A stretch of DNA of 64,000 bases from Alphaproteobacteria bacterium. Its GTDB lineage: Bacteria > Pseudomonadota > Alphaproteobacteria > GCA-2731375. Location: NCBI GenBank assembly GCA_021776235.1, contig JAJFGG010000061.1, forward strand, positions 1 to 64,000. Direction: 5' to 3'. Of the stretch, positions 55,696-63,716 are shown in pieces. Positions within the stretch are counted from its first letter, which is position 1. Each line of letters opens with the position of its first letter. The translations under genes were made by a program, and so were the position numbers. The notes beneath the pieces are model-generated. The model made no database searches. It saw nothing but the letters and a program-made list of their open reading frames with translations, and had not been told where the DNA came from.

Positions 55696-57000
55696 ATGTC
55701 GGAAGCGATCGAGACCGCGGCTTCACCGTCACTCCCCCTAAGGGGTGGGGAGACAGCGGGCAAAGCCGGCAAAGAGGAAAAATGGGCCCTCGGCCTTATT
55801 AGCAGCGGGCATTTTCTCAGCCACTTCTACGGCCTTACGCTGCCGCCGCTGTTTCTTTTTCTGAAATTGGAGTTTGACGTCAGCTATACCGAGCTCGGGC
55901 TGATCATGACGGCGTACGGCTTGCTCGGCGGCGTGGCGCAGGCCCCGGTCGGTTTTCTGGTGGACCGTGTGGGGCCGCGCAGAGTGCTGCTGGCCGGACT
56001 GGGGTTGAATGTCTGTGCCGTTCTGCTGATGGGATTTGCAGAAGCCTACTGGATACTGCTTGTACTGGCCGTGTTCGCCGGGTTGGGAAATAGTGTTTTC
56101 CATCCCGCTGATTACGCAATTCTGTCAGGTTCCGTAAGATCAAAACGCCTGGGCCGGGCTTTTTCAATTCATACCTTCTCGGGCTTTCTCGGAGGGGCCT
56201 GCGCGCCCGTAGCCATACTCATCCTGGCGCAGTGGAGCAATTGGCGGGCAGCCCTGATTTTTGTGGGCATTGCGGGTCTGGCGGTCTGGCTGGTCCTGGC
56301 CTTGCGCCGCGAGGTGCTTAAGGGCGAACAACCGGCAAAACCCCTGGAAGCGCATGGCAACTCCACTGGTGATGTGGTTTCGGCTCCTCAATCCGGATTG
56401 CGCCTTTTGCTGACAGCGCCCGTATTGCTTTTTTTGGCCTTTTTCGTTTTCTATGGCATGTGCAGTGGCGGCTTGATCGCCTTTACTGTTACCGGCCTCA
56501 TCAATTTGCATGGCCTCAGCCTGGGCGACGCCAATGCCGCGCTCACCGGCCATCTGTTCGGAGTAGTGGGTGGTATCCTGCTCGCGGGCATTGTCGCCGA
56601 CCGCTATCCACGGCACCTGCTGATCGTCGGCGGGGCATTGTTGTTGACCGCGGCGGCAGCCGTTCTGCCCGCGTTTCTATCGGTTCCGGGCCCCGTATTG
56701 ATCGCCATCATGGTACTTGCCGGTCTGGGTCTGGGCGCCGTTCTGCCGCCGCGCGACCTGATGGTTCGGGCGCTCATTCCGCCCGGTCAGACCGGTAAGG
56801 TTTTTGGCTTTGTGTTTGTTGGTTTCTCTATTGGCGTTAGCGCTGCGCCACTACTTTTTGGCTGGTTTCTCGATACCAACCAGCCTGCATTGGTCTTTGT
56901 TTTTGCCGCCTTATTCGCGGCGCTGGCGTTGATCGCGATTGCCGGTGTGCATTGGCTGACGACCTGTCGCGAATCTTCAAACACCACAGGCACAGTTTGA
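55696..57000 (+). CDS. Major facilitator superfamily transporter, second of a tandem pair
   Basis: A 434-residue twelve-helix carrier with a short polar N-terminal extension (about 1-30). Motifs: SSGHFLSHFYGLTLPPLFLF near 36-55, GFLVDRVGPRRVLLAG near 86-101, LGNSVFHPADYAILSGSV near 130-147. The GHFLSHF start is similar to the preceding carrier (AGHMLTHM), so the two may be old duplicates. AGGAG precedes the ATG. Substrate unknown. Confidence 0.88.
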   Translation: MSEAIETAASPSLPLRGGETAGKAGKEEKWALGLISSGHFLSHFYGLTLPPLFLFLKLEFDVSYTELGLIMTAYGLLGGVAQAPVGFLVDRVGPRRVLLAGLGLNVCAVLLMGFAEAYWILLVLAVFAGLGNSVFHPADYAILSGSVRSKRLGRAFSIHTFSGFLGGACAPVAILILAQWSNWRAALIFVGIAGLAVWLVLALRREVLKGEQPAKPLEAHGNSTGDVVSAPQSGLRLLLTAPVLLFLAFFVFYGMCSGGLIAFTVTGLINLHGLSLGDANAALTGHLFGVVGGILLAGIVADRYPRHLLIVGGALLLTAAAAVLPAFLSVPGPVLIAIMVLAGLGLGAVLPPRDLMVRALIPPGQTGKVFGFVFVGFSIGVSAAPLLFGWFLDTNQPALVFVFAALFAALALIAIAGVHWLTTCRESSNTTGTV

Positions 57001-57147
57001 GCTACGGCAATGGCGGCTTCGGTTCGTTGATCCAGACCGTTCCCGCGGTGGTATGCATCGCTGTGCCGCCAGGCTGATAATCGCTTTATGATGAATTCCG
57101 TGTGCGGATAGTATCATGCCCTAGCCGATTGAACGCGAGGCGCAGCC

Positions 57148-57537
57148 GTGTACCCGGGCAAATACGCAATTCAGCATCCTGACAAGCCGGCTTTCATCAT
57201 GGCGGAAAGCGGCGAGGTGGTGACCTACCGCGAGTATGAAGCGCGCTGTAACCGCCTGGCGCACCTGCTTCGGGAACCGAGTCTGAAACAAAAAGACCAT
57301 TACGCCATCTTCACGGACGGCATCTATGGACGATCGCGCAACCCCATTTACCTCTCCATGCTGATTGGCTTCGCCGGCATTGCCATTGGCGCTGGCAGCC
57401 TGGCCTCGTTCCCGTTGCTGGTGGTTTTCTGGGCCATTCTGCAGTTCTATGTAATCGCCCGAGAGGAGCGCTATCTCGAAGCCAAGTTCGGCCAACAGTA
57501 CAGCGATTACCGGAACACCGTGCGGCGCTGGCTGTAG
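57148..57537 (+). CDS. Chimeric ORF: acyl-CoA synthetase N-terminus joined to isoprenylcysteine methyltransferase-like C-terminus
   Basis: A 129-residue ORF (GTG start). Residues 1-52 (YPGKYAIQHPDKPAFIMAES ... LAHLLREPSLKQKDHYAIF) match the start of AMP-binding acyl-CoA synthetases. From about 53 the sequence changes to GIYGRSRNPIYLSMLIG ... AREERYLEAKFGQQYSDYRN, the C-terminal half of ICMT/PEMT-like membrane methyltransferases. Neither half is complete: no adenylation motifs are present and the methyltransferase lacks its first helices. It is most likely the scar of an in-frame deletion joining two genes, whether or not it is still translated. Confidence 0.75.
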   Translation: MYPGKYAIQHPDKPAFIMAESGEVVTYREYEARCNRLAHLLREPSLKQKDHYAIFTDGIYGRSRNPIYLSMLIGFAGIAIGAGSLASFPLLVVFWAILQFYVIAREERYLEAKFGQQYSDYRNTVRRWL

Positions 57538-57664
57538 GGTTAGGGTTTCTTTGGACCCCAATTCCTGCCACTACTGATGGAGTGCATGCAGCGTGGCACT
57601 CAGGACTTGGCCGTAACGACGCGGCGGAATTGGACAGAACCGTAACGATCGATAGGAGCCTACA

Positions 57665-57844
57665 ATGCGTATTTACGCTCTAATATTTCTGAATTTATTG
57701 CTTCCGGGGTTGGCGGTGGCGGCGTCGCACGAGGCTGGGGAGAAACTTTCCTATATCGAACGAATGGGCCTTTACGCGGATTGGGCCATTATCCTCCTCC
57801 TTATCCTGGCTGTCGTAGCGTTTGTTAAATTCGGAAGAAAGTAA
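57665..57844 (+). CDS. Small membrane protein (59 residues)
   Basis: A 59-residue ORF beginning MRIYALIFLNLLLPGLAVAA, which resembles a signal peptide. A polar segment of about 18 residues follows, then a second hydrophobic helix (WAIILLLILAVVAFVKF, 40-56) and a basic end GRK. AGGAG lies nine bases before the ATG. The length is below many gene-calling limits. No family is recognised. It follows the chimeric ORF by 127 bp. Confidence 0.65.
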   Translation: MRIYALIFLNLLLPGLAVAASHEAGEKLSYIERMGLYADWAIILLLILAVVAFVKFGRK

Positions 57845-57989
57845 TAGCCGGGCTCGGCCTGAGACAAATGGATGTCTGTTTCGTGCCGGAAATTTTCAGC
57901 CTGAATGCATCGGTTGTGCTTGCGTCGGTTTCACCGCCCCGAAAGTACCGTCGTCACAATTCTACAATTGCGGCATTTTCTCCGTAGCT

Positions 57990-58952
57990 TCAATCGTTGA
58001 CCAGTGGCATGACGTTGGCGGCGAATTCTTCCATACGCTCCTGCATGGCGCCCAGGTCGTCGGCAGTCAGGTTGATGATCATCGACGTGGTGCCAACCTC
58101 TGCGAAGGCACGGATATCTTCGGCCCGCTGTTCCGGGCTGCCGGTGCAGATCAGGCGGCCGCCGTCCCGGTGTTGCTGCGCCTGGGTTGAATGAAAGGCG
58201 CAGTTATAAGCCAGCCCGATGGAGGCGGGGTCGCGGCCGGCCTCTTCCGCCAGACCGTGCAGTCGCTGCACCCGGGCGCCATAGGCTGCCAGGGTATCCA
58301 TGGGGAACTTGGGGTTGCTGCCGAAGGGATACCAGGTATCGCCCATGGCCACGGTACGGCGCAGGGCCGGGGCGCTTTCACCGCCGATCCAGATTGGCGG
58401 GTGTGGCTGCTGTACCGGTTTCGGGTCCATGCCGATCTTGTCGAACTTAACGAACTCACCCGCGTAGACCGGTCGCGCCTCGGTCCAGATCGCCTTGATG
58501 GCCTGGATATACTCGTTGGTTACCTGGCCTCTTGCCGCGAAGGGGGGTAGTCCCAGCGCCTCGAACTCCTCGCGCAGCCAGCCCGCGCCGCAGCCAAACG
58601 TGACCCGCCCGCCGGACAGCTTATCAATGGTCGCCAGGGACTTGGCCATGAACAGCGGGCTGCGATGGGGGACCACGGTGACCGAGGTCAACAGCCGGAC
58701 CCTGGAGGTGATGGCGGCCAGCCAGGACAACAGGGTGAACTGCTCCATACATTCCACATCACCACCCTCGGCCCAGGGAAAATCCCCGGTCTCGCTATAG
58801 GGATAGGTGGAGTCTATCTCCGTCGGCACCACGATATGATCAGACACCGTCAGATAATCATAGCCCAAGGTCTCGGCCGTTTCGGCCAGGCTGCGGATGC
58901 TGGCCGCGTTCGCCAACGGGCCGCGGATTGGTGCGCTAACGCCGAATTCCAT
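57990..58952 (-). CDS. LLM-class flavin- or F420-dependent oxidoreductase
   Basis: A 320-residue luciferase-like protein with the short N-terminus MEFGVSAPIRGPLANAASI. SDHIVVPTEIDSTYPYSETG is near 38-57, TSVTVVPHRSPLFMAKSLAT near 88-107 and VTFGCGAGWLREEFEALG near 116-133; this layout is typical of the TIGR03619-like F420-class. The ATG at 58952 has GAAGGA upstream; the longer frame is not used. It lies divergent from the cupin-SDR-selenoprotein series. Confidence 0.88.
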   Translation of the reverse strand: MEFGVSAPIRGPLANAASIRSLAETAETLGYDYLTVSDHIVVPTEIDSTYPYSETGDFPWAEGGDVECMEQFTLLSWLAAITSRVRLLTSVTVVPHRSPLFMAKSLATIDKLSGGRVTFGCGAGWLREEFEALGLPPFAARGQVTNEYIQAIKAIWTEARPVYAGEFVKFDKIGMDPKPVQQPHPPIWIGGESAPALRRTVAMGDTWYPFGSNPKFPMDTLAAYGARVQRLHGLAEEAGRDPASIGLAYNCAFHSTQAQQHRDGGRLICTGSPEQRAEDIRAFAEVGTTSMIINLTADDLGAMQERMEEFAANVMPLVND

Positions 58953-59052
58953 AATCGTATCCTTCGTGCAAATTTGTCTGCCGTTCATTGTACACCCTAG
59001 CGTGGCGGAGTAGGCTATGGCCGGATTTATTTTATTCAAGGGGAACGGGATC

Positions 59053-59319
59053 ATGGATGAAGCGGCATTTCGCGAGCAACTGGCGCAGAACGGCTACGGC
59101 GACATAGGTATCAGGGAGATGGCGGCCAACCATACCGAGCCCACCCATACCCATGATTTCGGCGCCTCCATTCTGGTGCTGTCGGGGGAAATTTCCGTGA
59201 CCCTGGAAGACCGGGTGGTAACCTGCGGTGCCGGCGATACCTTCGCATTGGATGCCAATGTCCCCCATGCCGAACAGATTGGCGGCGAGGGTGTGCGTTT
59301 TCTGGCCGGCCGAAAATAG
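59053..59319 (+). CDS. Small cupin-domain protein
   Basis: An 88-residue single cupin with THTHDFGASILVLSGE near 34-49 (His pair) and FALDANVPHAEQIGG near 65-79. AAGGGG precedes the ATG. It ends seven bases before the SDR start, so the two are co-transcribed. Such minimal cupins often lack assigned activity. Confidence 0.8.
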   Translation: MDEAAFREQLAQNGYGDIGIREMAANHTEPTHTHDFGASILVLSGEISVTLEDRVVTCGAGDTFALDANVPHAEQIGGEGVRFLAGRK

Positions 59320-59326
59320 ACCGGCA

Positions 59327-60115
59327 ATGCAATTTCAGGATAAAGTAACGGTTGTCACCGGCGGTGCCTCGGGTATCGGGGCCGCCTGCGTCAGAAATTT
59401 CGCAGCCCGGGGGGCCAAAGTCGTCGTCGCCGATCTGAATGGCGAAGGCGCCAAGGCGGTCGCGGCTGAATTCGGCGGTCTTGGCATTGGCTGCGATGTG
59501 GGCGACGAGGACGCGGTCAACGCCTTGGTCAAGGCGGCCGAAGAGGCCTTTGGCCCGGTGGATATTTTCTTCAACAACGCCGGTATCAACTCGGGCCGGG
59601 AAATCCTCAATACGGATCTATCCGTCTGGGAGGACCAATGGCGGGTCAATGTCATGGCGCATGTCTATGCGGTGCGCGCGGTATTGCCGGGTATGCTGGC
59701 GCGGGGCAGTGGCTATCTTCTGCATACCGCATCCATGGCCGGAATTCTGATGTCGCACGGCAACCTGCCTTACACCGTGTCCAAGCACGCCGTGGTCGGT
59801 CTGGCCGAATATCTTTCCGTCACTCATCATCATGAAGGTATCCGGGTTTCGCTATTGGCGCCGCTGGGGGTGCGGACGCCGATGCTGGGCGATACGGACA
59901 AGCCCTTTGCCCGCAATGCCGCCGGCCCCATCAAGGAGCCCGAAGAGGTTGCGGAGCAGGTCGCCACGGCGGTGGAGGAGGAACGCTTTCTGATCCTCAC
60001 CGACGACATTGCCCAGACCTGGATGAATGGCAAGACCGATGATCTGGAGCGTTGGTTGCGCGGCATGCGCCGAATGCAGGAAAAAATCCAAAGCGAAGGC
60101 GGCCGGGACCCTTAG
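59327..60115 (+). CDS. Short-chain dehydrogenase/reductase
   Basis: A 262-residue classical SDR. The cofactor loop is VTGGASGIGAACV at 10-22, NNAGIN near 85-90, and the catalytic Tyr-Lys pair in YTVSKHAVVG near 150. All core residues are present. It lies downstream of the small cupin and 120 bp upstream of the thioredoxin/selenoprotein pair, so it may share their transcription unit. Substrate unknown. Confidence 0.9.
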   Translation: MQFQDKVTVVTGGASGIGAACVRNFAARGAKVVVADLNGEGAKAVAAEFGGLGIGCDVGDEDAVNALVKAAEEAFGPVDIFFNNAGINSGREILNTDLSVWEDQWRVNVMAHVYAVRAVLPGMLARGSGYLLHTASMAGILMSHGNLPYTVSKHAVVGLAEYLSVTHHHEGIRVSLLAPLGVRTPMLGDTDKPFARNAAGPIKEPEEVAEQVATAVEEERFLILTDDIAQTWMNGKTDDLERWLRGMRRMQEKIQSEGGRDP

Positions 60116-60235
60116 CCCAGACAGGGAAACTGCGCGACGCGGGGCACGGGCCACGGCGGGCAATGTCGCCAAGGGGCTGCGAGGCCGGCGCTGCCGTCAT
60201 CTGGCGCCGGAGATTAACTGATAGGCACAAACGGG

Positions 60236-61675
60236 ATGCACAAAATGCGAGAGAACGGACTGGTAGTGGTTGTTAAGCGGGATTGCCCGACCTGCGTCTT
60301 AATCGAACCGGTCTTGCAACGGCTAACGGAACAGGGGGATCTGACGGTCTACAGCCAGGATGATCCGAGCTTTCCCGAAGGTATCGCCGATGTGGCCGAT
60401 GACACCGCCTTGGACAACTCCTACCGTCTGGGAGTGGAAATCGTTCCGACCCTGGTGCGTTTTGCAGATGGCGCCGAGGTTGAACGAACCTTTGGCTGGG
60501 ACCGCGCGGTCTGGGAGACCATTACCGGCGCCGGCGATCTGGGTGCGGACCTGCCCCCGTTCAGGCCTGGCTGCGGTGCCTTGAACCAGGAACAGGACCG
60601 CCTGACGGAACTGAAAATCCGCCATGGCGATACCCCCATGGTATCCCGCCATGTCCAACTTGGCGCCAAGGAAGACCCGATCGAAGCCTGTTACGAGCGC
60701 GGCTGGAGCGACGGCTTGCCGGTGGTCCCACCGACCCAGGCCCGGGTGCTGGCCATGTTGGAAGGTACCACCCGGGCCCCGGACGAGGTGCTGGGCCTGA
60801 TGCCGTCGAACCTGGATACCTGCACGGTGGAAAAGGTCGCCATCAACGCGGTCATGGCCGGCTGCCGGCCCGAATACATGCCCGTGCTCCTGGCGGCGAT
60901 CGAGGCGGTGCTGGATGATGACTATTGTCTGCATGGCACCCTGGCGACGACGCGGTTCGTCGGGCCGGTGGTCATTGTCAATGGCCCCATCGCCCGGCAG
61001 ATCGGCATGAACGGCAAGGGTAACGCCCTGGGCCAGGGCAATCGGGCCAATGCCACCATCGGCCGGGCCGTGCAATTGGCCGTGCGTAACATCGGCGGCG
61101 GCAAGCCCCAGGGCGTAGACCGGGCCACTTTGGGTAACCCGGGTAAGCTGAGCTATTGCTTCTGCGAGGACGAGGAGGGTTCCGCCTGGGAACCCCTGAC
61201 CGTCGACCGGGGCCTGACCGCCGGCGCCAATGCGGTGACGGTATTTGCCGGCTTTGGCTTGCAAGGCGTGATCGACGATCTGGCGCGGACGCCAGAGGAA
61301 TTGGTGGAATCCATGGCCTCGTCCCTGCGGGCGGTGGACAATGTGAAGAAGTTTCCCGGCCCCGATTGTCTTTTGGTGGTCTGCCCCGAGCACGAGCGGA
61401 CCTATATGGAAGGCGGTTGGGACAAGGCACGGGTCCACAAGGAATTGATGGCGCGCATGGCAGTGCCCGCGGACGATGTCCTGCGCGGACTGGGCGGCAT
61501 GGCCGAGGGTGTGAAGCCCGAGATGGCCGGCAAAACCGTATCAAAGCTGTTGCCCAATGGATTAATGATCGTCCGCGCTGGTGGCGGCGCGGGCAAGTTT
61601 TCTGGTATCATCGCGGGCTGGACACCGGGCACGCCGGAATCCAGCCGGCCCGTGACAAAGGAGGTGAAGACATGA
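60236..61675 (+). CDS. Thioredoxin-fold protein fused to a large domain, partner of the UGSC selenoprotein
   Basis: A 479-residue protein. Residues about 8-105 are thioredoxin-like with the redox pair Cys17-Pro-Thr-Cys20 (KRDCPTCVLIEP) and the cis-proline in VEIVPTLVRF near 75-84. From about 125 to the end lies a domain of about 350 residues with ERGWSDGLPVVPPT, NGPIARQIGMNGKGNALGQ and NPGKLSYCFCEDEEGS; I do not know its activity. Its stop overlaps the start of the selenoprotein gene (ATGA), so the two are translationally coupled. A redox partnership is inferred. A second in-frame ATG at 60245 is possible. Confidence 0.85.
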   Translation: MHKMRENGLVVVVKRDCPTCVLIEPVLQRLTEQGDLTVYSQDDPSFPEGIADVADDTALDNSYRLGVEIVPTLVRFADGAEVERTFGWDRAVWETITGAGDLGADLPPFRPGCGALNQEQDRLTELKIRHGDTPMVSRHVQLGAKEDPIEACYERGWSDGLPVVPPTQARVLAMLEGTTRAPDEVLGLMPSNLDTCTVEKVAINAVMAGCRPEYMPVLLAAIEAVLDDDYCLHGTLATTRFVGPVVIVNGPIARQIGMNGKGNALGQGNRANATIGRAVQLAVRNIGGGKPQGVDRATLGNPGKLSYCFCEDEEGSAWEPLTVDRGLTAGANAVTVFAGFGLQGVIDDLARTPEELVESMASSLRAVDNVKKFPGPDCLLVVCPEHERTYMEGGWDKARVHKELMARMAVPADDVLRGLGGMAEGVKPEMAGKTVSKLLPNGLMIVRAGGGAGKFSGIIAGWTPGTPESSRPVTKEVKT

Positions 61676-62211
61676 GCATGACAGATATTCTTTTGGACCC
61701 CACGGGGGAGCGGGAGGCGGCAGAACGGCCGCGCCTTGCCCGTCCGGCTTCCCTGGACGGCCTGACCGTCGGCGTGCTGGACATTTCCAAGCCTCGCGGC
61801 GATGTGTTTCTGGAGCGGGTCGCGGCCCTGATCGAGGCGCGCGGTATTGAGGTAAAACGCTACCGCAAGCCGACCGTGGCGCGGACCGCGCCCATGGCGA
61901 TCCAACAGGCCATCGTCAAGGAAGTCGACGTTGTCGTTGAAGGCCTTGCCGATTGAGGCTCCTGCACATCGTGCTGTACGCATGATATGTTGAATCTGGA
62001 AAGCCGCGGCATCCCCACGGTTGGCGTTGCTACCACGGAGTTTGTCGAGGCCGCGGCGGTGCAGTCGGCGGCGTTGGGTTTCGATCCCGACTATATCTGG
62101 GTCCCCCATCCGATCCAGGACCGCACCGATGACGAATTACATGCATTGGCCGAACGTCACGTGGATGAAATCCTGGCGGCCCTGACCGACCAGGCGGCAG
62201 CGCAGGCCTAG
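61672..62211 (+). CDS. UGSC-family selenoprotein (in-frame TGA at 61954-61956 = selenocysteine)
   Basis: A 179-residue protein when the in-frame TGA is read as selenocysteine (residue 95). Before it the sequence ends VVVEGLAD; after it the same frame runs GSCTSCCTHDMLNLESRGIP and on to QAAAQA-stop. U95-G-S-C98 is the signature of the UGSC family, a selenoprotein group first noticed in marine metagenomes; cysteine homologues have CGSC. Two further cysteines (101, 102) lie close by. The ATG at 61672 has AAAGGAGGTG upstream and overlaps the previous stop. Ordinary gene calling breaks it into a truncated piece ending at 61956 and one starting at 61987 in the same frame. The genome must encode SelA, SelB, SelC and SelD. 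Its activity is not established to my knowledge. Confidence 0.88.
61954..61986 (+). promoter_or_regulatory. Candidate bacterial SECIS element
   Basis: Eleven bases past the TGA, ATCGTGC (61968-61974) pairs with GCATGAT (61980-61986) as a 7-bp stem with one G-U pair, closing a five-base loop TGTAC. The loop G (61976) is about 20 bases after the UGA, within the usual spacing for bacterial SECIS hairpins read by SelB. The fold was drawn by eye. Confidence 0.6.
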
Positions 62212-62216
62212 GGGCG

Positions 62217-63239
62217 GTGACCGCCCCCGTGCAGGTCGCGGTAACCGGGGCCTCTGGTTACATCGCCCTGCACGTTATCGCGGCGCAGCTGGATCAGGGG
62301 TACGCCGTGCGCGGAACCTTGCGCGATATGGCGCGAGGCGAAAAAATCCGCGCCGCCCTGGCAAAACATACGGAAGTATCCGCGCTTAGTTTCGCGGCAG
62401 CCGATTTACTTGCGGATGATGGTTGGGACGCAGCCCTGGCCGACTGCCGGTACGTCATGCACGTGGCATCGCCCTTTCCCATGGTGGATCCCAAAAATCA
62501 TGACGATCTAATCGTTCCGGCCCGCGAGGGTACGTTGCGGGTGCTGGCGGCAGCAGCGCGGGCAGGGGTGCAGCGGGTGGTGATGACGTCTTCCGTTGCC
62601 GCGATCGGTACTGGCCACGAGGACAAGTCCAGTTTTGCCGAGGCCGATTGGAGCGTCGTGGGCAAAGGTGGCGAGGCCTATGCAGCCAGCAAGACCATTG
62701 CCGAACGGGCCGCCTGGGATTTCATCGCCGGTCTGCCGGCGGGGGAAGCGCTGGAGCTGGTGGTGATAAATCCCAGCCTTGTTCTGGGTCCGCTGATCGA
62801 TCCCGATGGCAGCACCTCGATTGAAGTGGTGCGCAAATTATTGGCGCGGGAGGTGCCCGGTTGTCCCAAGATGGGCTTTCCCCTGGTCGACGTGCGCGAT
62901 GTGGCGGCGGCGCACCTGACGGCCATGACCAATCCGGACGCCCCTGGCAAACGCTATATCTGCAGCACCGAGTTCAGAATGTTGGCGCAAATAGCCGAAT
63001 TGCTGAACCAGACATTCGGACCCCAAGGGCATCCTGTACGCACCCGGGAGTTGCCCAATTGGCTGGTGCGCATTGTTGCCCTGTTCGACCCGGCGGTAGC
63101 CCGTATCGTGCCCGAACTGGGCCGGCAAAGACATTTTGACAATGCCGCCATTCGCAAGGATCTGAACTGGCAATCCCGCCCCATGAACGAAACCATCACC
63201 GCCACGGGCGATAGTCTGATCGAAATGGGTATCATCTGA
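62217..63239 (+). CDS. NAD-dependent epimerase/dehydratase-type reductase (dihydroflavonol reductase-like)
   Basis: A 340-residue extended SDR. The cofactor loop is VTGASGYIALHV near 8-19, HVASPFPMV near 83-91 is typical of dihydroflavonol/cinnamoyl-CoA reductase-like proteins, SSVAAIG carries the catalytic Ser near 125, and Tyr-Lys lie in EAYAASKTIAE near 152-162. The start is GTG 62217, six bases after the selenoprotein stop, so it is probably in the same operon. It probably reduces an aldehyde or ketone. Confidence 0.88.
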   Translation: MTAPVQVAVTGASGYIALHVIAAQLDQGYAVRGTLRDMARGEKIRAALAKHTEVSALSFAAADLLADDGWDAALADCRYVMHVASPFPMVDPKNHDDLIVPAREGTLRVLAAAARAGVQRVVMTSSVAAIGTGHEDKSSFAEADWSVVGKGGEAYAASKTIAERAAWDFIAGLPAGEALELVVINPSLVLGPLIDPDGSTSIEVVRKLLAREVPGCPKMGFPLVDVRDVAAAHLTAMTNPDAPGKRYICSTEFRMLAQIAELLNQTFGPQGHPVRTRELPNWLVRIVALFDPAVARIVPELGRQRHFDNAAIRKDLNWQSRPMNETITATGDSLIEMGII

Positions 63240-63716
63240 CAAACCGTGATTAGCTAATTTGCCGGTGTGGAATGTGGGCCCACCTGAAGAGCGCCGCGCT
63301 ACGGCGCGGCGCGTTCATATCTCGTCTCCTCGCGCCGTTGTCTGGGTGCACTCGCTTGCTCGAACCCATCGGCAACATGGCTGCCACCGAAGCAAAGGCG
63401 AACGAATATATGCAGATAAACGAGCTCGCTATGGTGGCGTGACTCAATCCAAATAGCATCCAGCCAGCCCGGCGCGATTGAAACTAAAGAGGAAGGACTA
63501 GGGTTGAGCCACGACGGGCCTGATCATCGTTCATTTAATTGGCTTTGTCCCCAACGAGGGGTCAGAGGAAAGTGAATTTGCTGGGCGCCCCTATGGGTCC
63601 CCATCAGCGAGGATTGGTATAAGCTGCATGACTGGAAAGCCGCCGAATAGGTTGGTATGGTCGACAGCTGAGGCTGTTTGCTGCCGTCACGAGAACGCAA
63701 ATCTAGGGAATTGCGC
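63240..63716. other. Intergenic stretch with a GC-rich hairpin
   Basis: About 480 bases with no supported gene. An 8-bp perfect hairpin (GCGCCGCG 63291-63298, CGCGGCGC 63305-63312, loop CTACGG) lies 50 bases past the epimerase-like gene and may act as its terminator, though no T-run follows. Short frames on both strands have no protein-like features. The last 150 bases presumably hold the promoter of the antiporter gene. Confidence 0.5.

Noticed and set aside
63250-63459. 69-codon leftward ORF in the last intergenic gap
   Set aside because: It includes the GC-rich hairpin, lacks a ribosome binding site and has no similarity I recognise.
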